Source: Eunapius fragilis
Lineage: Eukaryota > Porifera > Demospongiae > Spongillida > Spongillidae
Direction: 5' to 3'
Length of the DNA stretch: 64,000 nt
Assembly: GCA_963681505.1 (NCBI GenBank)
Contig: OY811981.1
Span: forward strand, 4,310,317-4,374,316
Position numbers and translations under genes: made by a program. Every line of letters begins with the position of its first letter. Within the stretch, counting starts at the first letter, position 1. Of the stretch, positions 39,601-45,800 are shown piece by piece. The notes beneath the pieces are model-generated. The model saw only the letters and a program-made list of their open reading frames with translations, was not told where the DNA came from and ran no database searches.

Positions 39601-42600
39601 CTACATCAAACATGACGTCATGCATACGTGAAACGATGATAGAATCGTGCAATGTACAGCGTTTCCAATCCCGTATCTATAAGGTCATTAATCTATGCTG
39701 TAGTAAAGTGTGAAGATTTCAGCTCATTTAAAAGGCTCTTGAGAGTTACTGCCTATGTGATGAAATTTGTGAGAGTTCTGAAGATTAATCACAATCAAAT
39801 GTCTCATTACACATGTGAGACATTTGATTGTGATTTGGCAAGGGCTGAAATTTACTGCATAAGGATAATGCAAGAGTCATTACTTAAGGACCACAAGCCC
39901 ATCCTGTGGAAGCAGCAGTTTGGTTTGTTTTTTGACAACAAAGGATTGTGGAGATGTAGGGAATGATTAGAGGAAGCAGAAATGACTGAACTTGCCAAGT
40001 ACCCGATTCTGTTGGACACAAACCACCGTGTTACAGCTCTGATTGTGAGGAGCTGCTGTGAGAAAGTATTGCATGGTGGGATCAAGGATACTCTGACTGA
40101 ACTGAGATCACGATTTTGGATTGTGTGGGGAAGACAAGTGGTGAGAAAGTTGTTGTATCATTTTGTTGTATGCAAAAGGTTCGATAGTGCAAGAAAATAT
40201 ACCACCATCTCCTGCACTGCCTGGGCTCAGAGTTCAAGAAGCACCACCATTTGCATACACAGGAGTCGACTTTGCTGGACCTCTCTGTGTAGTTGATGGC
40301 ACAGAAACTAAGGTATGGATATGTCTCTACACATGCTGCGTGACTAGTAGAGTACATCTGGATATTGTTCCAATTCTCACAACTGAAGCATTCCTGCGGA
40401 GCATCAGAAGGTTCTCAGCACGGAGAGGGTTTCCCTTGTCTAATGATTTCAGATAGTGGGAAAACCTTTAAATCTGCAAGTAAGGTGATATCAACAATGC
40501 TCAAAGACCCTGTTCTTCAGAAATTCTTAGCAGAAATTCAATTAAAGTTAGTGTAGACATGGAAGAACCACTTACACCTGGTTGGTCATCGATTGTTACG
40601 CTTGCCTAACCCATTTTGTACCAAAGACCTCGATCCAGCATATGGAGAGCAACCCACATCTATTAGTTTGATTCGAAGGATGAAATATCTGAGTACATGT
40701 TAAATCATTTCTGGAATAGATGGAGAAAAGAATATCTTGAAGGATAGCCATCAATATGCTACTACTAGTGAAAATCAAAGTCATTGCAGTTGGAGATGTT
40801 GTTGTGATATATGACCATGACCTCCCTAGAACCCTGTGGAGATTGTGGAAGGTAGAGGAATTGATTAGATGGAGCTGTCAGAGGTGTGCTAGAGTGAACA
40901 ATGGAACCAAAAATGCATCATTTCTGAAGCAACCAATTCAACACCATTGGAAGTGTGCTCAAAAATACTGTATGAGAAATGCAGATAGTGAATGATGCAT
41001 CAAACAAATGGAACATCCAAAGCGAGCTGCATTCAAATGAGCACAGCAAACAATAGCGAGCTGCATTAAGGAGTTCAATACCGGACGGAACGTACATAAC
41101 TCTTATGCAGTCAATGGGGGGGGGGGGGAGAATGTTGGAAATAAACCCGTAAAATGTATCTGAGCATGTTACATAAATGCGTAAATCATGTGATTGTATT
41201 GTGTAATTATAGTTAAAAAGAAGTGCTTGACAACCGCATTGAGGGGAAATTCATAGACAATATTAATGCGAACGATTCTCTTTTAGTCATATTACTCCTG
41301 CTGTAATTATAGTAATATATGCGAATTGTAGAGCACGTTATGGAGCCCTGTATCACCATCACCAATTTTGATAAAGAACCCCATACAGCCATCATTAGCA
41401 GCCACACAGTAATGAGTGAGCTGGGGAGCTCTACCTGTCTCTAAACAACCAATGTAGCTTCCCTGTGACAGACTAGTATGTGCGCTTACCATTTGTCTGG
41501 TAGAGTGGATCCACCATCTGTCGCACGTTGTCGCTGCTGTCAATCCCGTTCTAGCATGATTCTGCAACTCCTGCAAGATGTTATGGTGGTGTGTCCCTTC
41601 GACACACCTCCACACCAGGACGCCCGAACGCCTCCAGCTGAAGCCAGGCGAGCCCACGTGGAGGAAGTGCAGAGGTGTGGAGCAGCGGAATGAAGCCATC
41701 GAATGGTTGAGGAGAAACGTGGCGGGCAGTGAGGGCGTGGGTCTACTTTGGTGACGACGACAACACTTATGATATTGAGCTATTTGATCAGGTGATGGAG
41801 AGGGGAGAGGTGGGAGGAGGGTTATTAATACCAGGATGAGGTGGGAGGAGGGTTATTAATACCAGGATGAGGTGGGAGGAGGGTGCTATTGTATGCCACA
41901 CACGTGTATAGAGCCAAATTTCGTTGCATTTGTTCCTTTGTACACACACACACACACCATATACACACACCTGATGATATAGCTAAATTTTGTTGTCCTT
42001 GTTCCAATTTTACACTATCCATACACATGCACATAAATGCACACACATGTATACACACACATGCACACACGTATACACACACATACACACGTATACACAC
42101 ATACACACACATGGCACATGCAAGAGCAGTGCCATGAAATAAATCATCTATGCTGACTCACATAGATGCACCACAGTCAAATGACAGGGAATGCAATTTG
42201 TGAATGGATCAATCACTATTAACATACCACCGAAGCAAGTGCTTGTTATTAAGTCCATGCTTGTATCCTTGGTATAGGCTATGGATTCTTAATAGCTTAG
42301 CCACATGCAGCAAAGGAATATGAACATACACAACCTTCCATCTTTCTTACAGGTGATTGAAGCAAGCTGGGGTATACTCAGGTAGCGAGAAAAAGCAGAT
42401 TGCCTTAGTTTTTGGTGATAACCTTGAGGTGGAACTAAGTCAGTTTTTCTTTAAGCTACTTTTCTGGGTAGATGATGCCATTAAGATGTTTGCAACTCTG
42501 GTCAGCACATTTGAGGGAATGAAAAACCCATCTCCTAGAGAATCACAGGATGGAGTGGGTGGCTTAATGGGAAAGCACGGAGCAGAATCAATTCATGCTA

Positions 42601-42785
42601 AATTCAACTCCTTAGCATGAACTAACAATTTACTTTGGGATAAGGGATCCTAAGCAGAAGATCAAATGCATCATGAATAAGCACTACCTCAATGCCTCAC
42701 CCTATATGTTGACTGCAGTGCCATAGAAGGCCAAGGAACAAGATTTAACATGAGTATTATGCGCCTATGATTGTAATGTGAGACC

Positions 42786-42823
<38 letters not shown>

Positions 42824-45800
42824 GGCATTAGGAGGGATTTGAACTTTATTAAATCACTCAGCAAAAAGTTCTTGGGCAAGATTCCTGCCAAGAACTTGCC
42901 CAAGGCTTGCCCAGAACTTGCCGAGACCTTTCCCAAGATGCCAAGATTATGCCAGCCAAGTTCTGGCCAAGACCTTGCCCAAGATCTTACCCAAGATGAT
43001 CCAAGATATGATGGCAAGATCTTAGCCATGATGTTATAATATCGCGGCTTCTCCAATTGCCAATGATATACGTACACTATAGCTATTAATTAATTAGATG
43101 GAAGTAAAGCATGTTTAATATAGCACATGAAATGGATTAGATTTAAGTTCAGTCTAATTGCAAATTAAATGGCAGCATATGAAAGTTCTGTATTGATCTG
43201 TAATGTAGGCCCTAGGCCAGCAGGAATATATATAAATTGACATTCAGATAAATACATGATACATGCATCATTAGTTACGTGATGTATAAAAATAAATATA
43301 CTTAGATATGAAGTGGCTCTCATCCAGCTGCAGGTTGCCTGTTGTGCCTACATGGTACAACCATAAAAGCACAAGCATTATACTACTCAATATTTTATGT
43401 GCATGTGCAAACCTTTATGAACAGGAACAATGCATTCCCTATGAATTGGTGCAAAATAGGCCTCCAGAAGGCAATAAATCTTCTTGGAATTGTTGTCTTT
43501 ACAATTTCCTTGTTAAATACTTTCATTTGTTTGTTCATCAGTACTTACTGAGAAGACTAATTTTCTAAAAATCATGGGTGAGAGATTGCCACTCCTATCA
43601 ACACATGATGCCTACCTTCTTTTGCGCCATTCCATTGCCCTTCCAAAGCTGTTGTACTGTCTTTGCACAGCACCATGCTTCTTATCACCACAACTTCAGC
43701 AGTACAATGCTGTTCTCAAAACAATTATGCGCAACACCTTCAATTTGAGAAAAAAACGGATCTCATACCTTACTATTTAAATCAATTGCTGGTCTCTTCT
43801 GAACTGCTTTCCCCCTTTCTTTTCCATTTCCACATTCCTATTGTCATGTCGATAGTATATTAAAGACTGTGCCCAGTACTTGGTAAAAGTCATGTACATT
43901 TCACTGCTTACCACTTGGTCATCACTGTTTCTATCATTATCAGATCCACAATCTTTTGGGTTTGCATCTCCGGTATAAGAGCAAGTTCTTTTCTTATTCT
44001 AACTGGTGGATGGATACATACTCTTTAAATGCTTGAAATGAACAGAATAACATTTTCCTTTATGGGCCCAGATGAGGTTCTTTCCAGGCTTTAAGTCATC
44101 CTGGGTGAAGTAATCACTAATATCAGTTGATAGCGATGATGTGTTGCAAGCATATTCTCGAAACATAGAACTATACATGGTTCTGATATGAATATAGAAA
44201 TTGCAAAGTTATATTCACATCATTTCACTACTCAGGCGATCTAAAATCAATATGAAAGTCGACGCAAACCTGAAATATAGTGTGGGCGTTGTTTATTTCA
44301 CGCGGAGTTGATGGCGCGTAAACTAGAAAAGACTAAAAGCTTATATCCAACTCAGCCTCGCTCTGAGAAGTATACGTAACCATAAGCAGTCCGCCGGTAC
44401 GGGTTTAAAAAACGCCTGCGATGTGAATTTTTTTCGTATGCATATATATAATATAGATGCACATGATCATTGCCGCACGTCGTGCACGTCAATTCAAGCC
44501 GCTAAACTTTCCAGTCACCTTATCTCTAGCTGGCAGCATAACATTTATATGTAAAACCAGGCCAACTATATATAGCTAGCGCTGGCCATCGCCCCGTTAC
44601 GCTGTGCACGTGTACTTGATGTTCGTGAGCCGTTCTGTACGTATTCACAAACTGAGCTACACTGCCGATATGCAATATATCTACATGTATCTAGCTATGT
44701 CAATCTTAATTAAAGACTTCGAAATACATATGTATATAATATACATGCATGACATGTAGATCCCGTATTATAAATACTTAATCATCAGCTCGTTTGCCAT
44801 CGATAGCAATTTCGATGTTCTTATGTAGGTATCTTCCAGGAGGTTTCACTGTTCGCTTCGACACACTTTTTGGCGGCATAAATATGAAGCACGTGGTACG
44901 AATTTCTTACGTGTATTTGGTTTCGCTAAATTTGAGCATAATGAGCGATCACACTGCAGGTTGAAAGCGAAAACATTACAAAGAGTAGGCCTACATAAGG
45001 GACCCTGAACTTTTTGTTCCAGTACGGACAGCAACACGATACAAGCAAAGTGGTTCGTGAATTAGGTATCCATACGCATATACGCTAGCGTTAATTAAAC
45101 ATCTTGCTCGTATCAATTATAGTGATGATTATTTATTCACTCTTACCTCATGATCGTTTTGCACGTTTAGGATAATAGCAACCAGATACATGTGAAATGA
45201 ATATAGTTATGAATATAGTTATGGCTTTATTAATACAAATGTAGTACTTGTGCATATGAATTTTTTTTACTAGGCCACAAAAGAAAGTTGTATAATACAG
45301 ACCCAAGCATTCCAATTCCAACCAGAACCAGAAGACGATGGCTGAGCAGTATGTGTAACATTTTGGGACATTTCTATAATTTGATTCACTTTGTATTACA
45401 AAGTAGATGCGATACAGAGTTGCTCAACTGCATGGTCTTATACATTTGGCTGCTTTTGTCCGTTTAGTTTTGAACATAAGATTAGCCTTAACCATTGTTA
45501 CAATTTTAGGGGCTTTAACTGCCTTTTTTGCTGCTACTACCGGAGTTGTTCAAAATGATTTTAAAAAAGTAATTGCTTATTCAACTTGTAGTCAATTAGG
45601 TTATATGGTTATGGTTTGCGGAATATCTAATTATTCTACAAGCTTATTTCATTTAATGAATCATGCATTTTTTAAGGCTTTATTATTTTTAAGTGCTGGT
45701 TCGGTATATTTATGGGTACATTAAAAATCATCGACATGGATTAAAAAACGTTCTACCCAGCTTGTCAAGATCAATTAAATATGCCGTTCGTTCATATGTC

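Noticed and set aside
41883-42137. His/Thr-rich frame over the CA repeat
   Set aside because: Translation of a microsatellite.
42757-43077. Gly-rich - strand frame
   Set aside because: Product of the poly-C run and the CAAGATCTTG array.
45407-45724. Functional ND5 gene
   Set aside because: Only about 75 conserved codons with abrupt ends, inside a nuclear intron; it is a NUMT.
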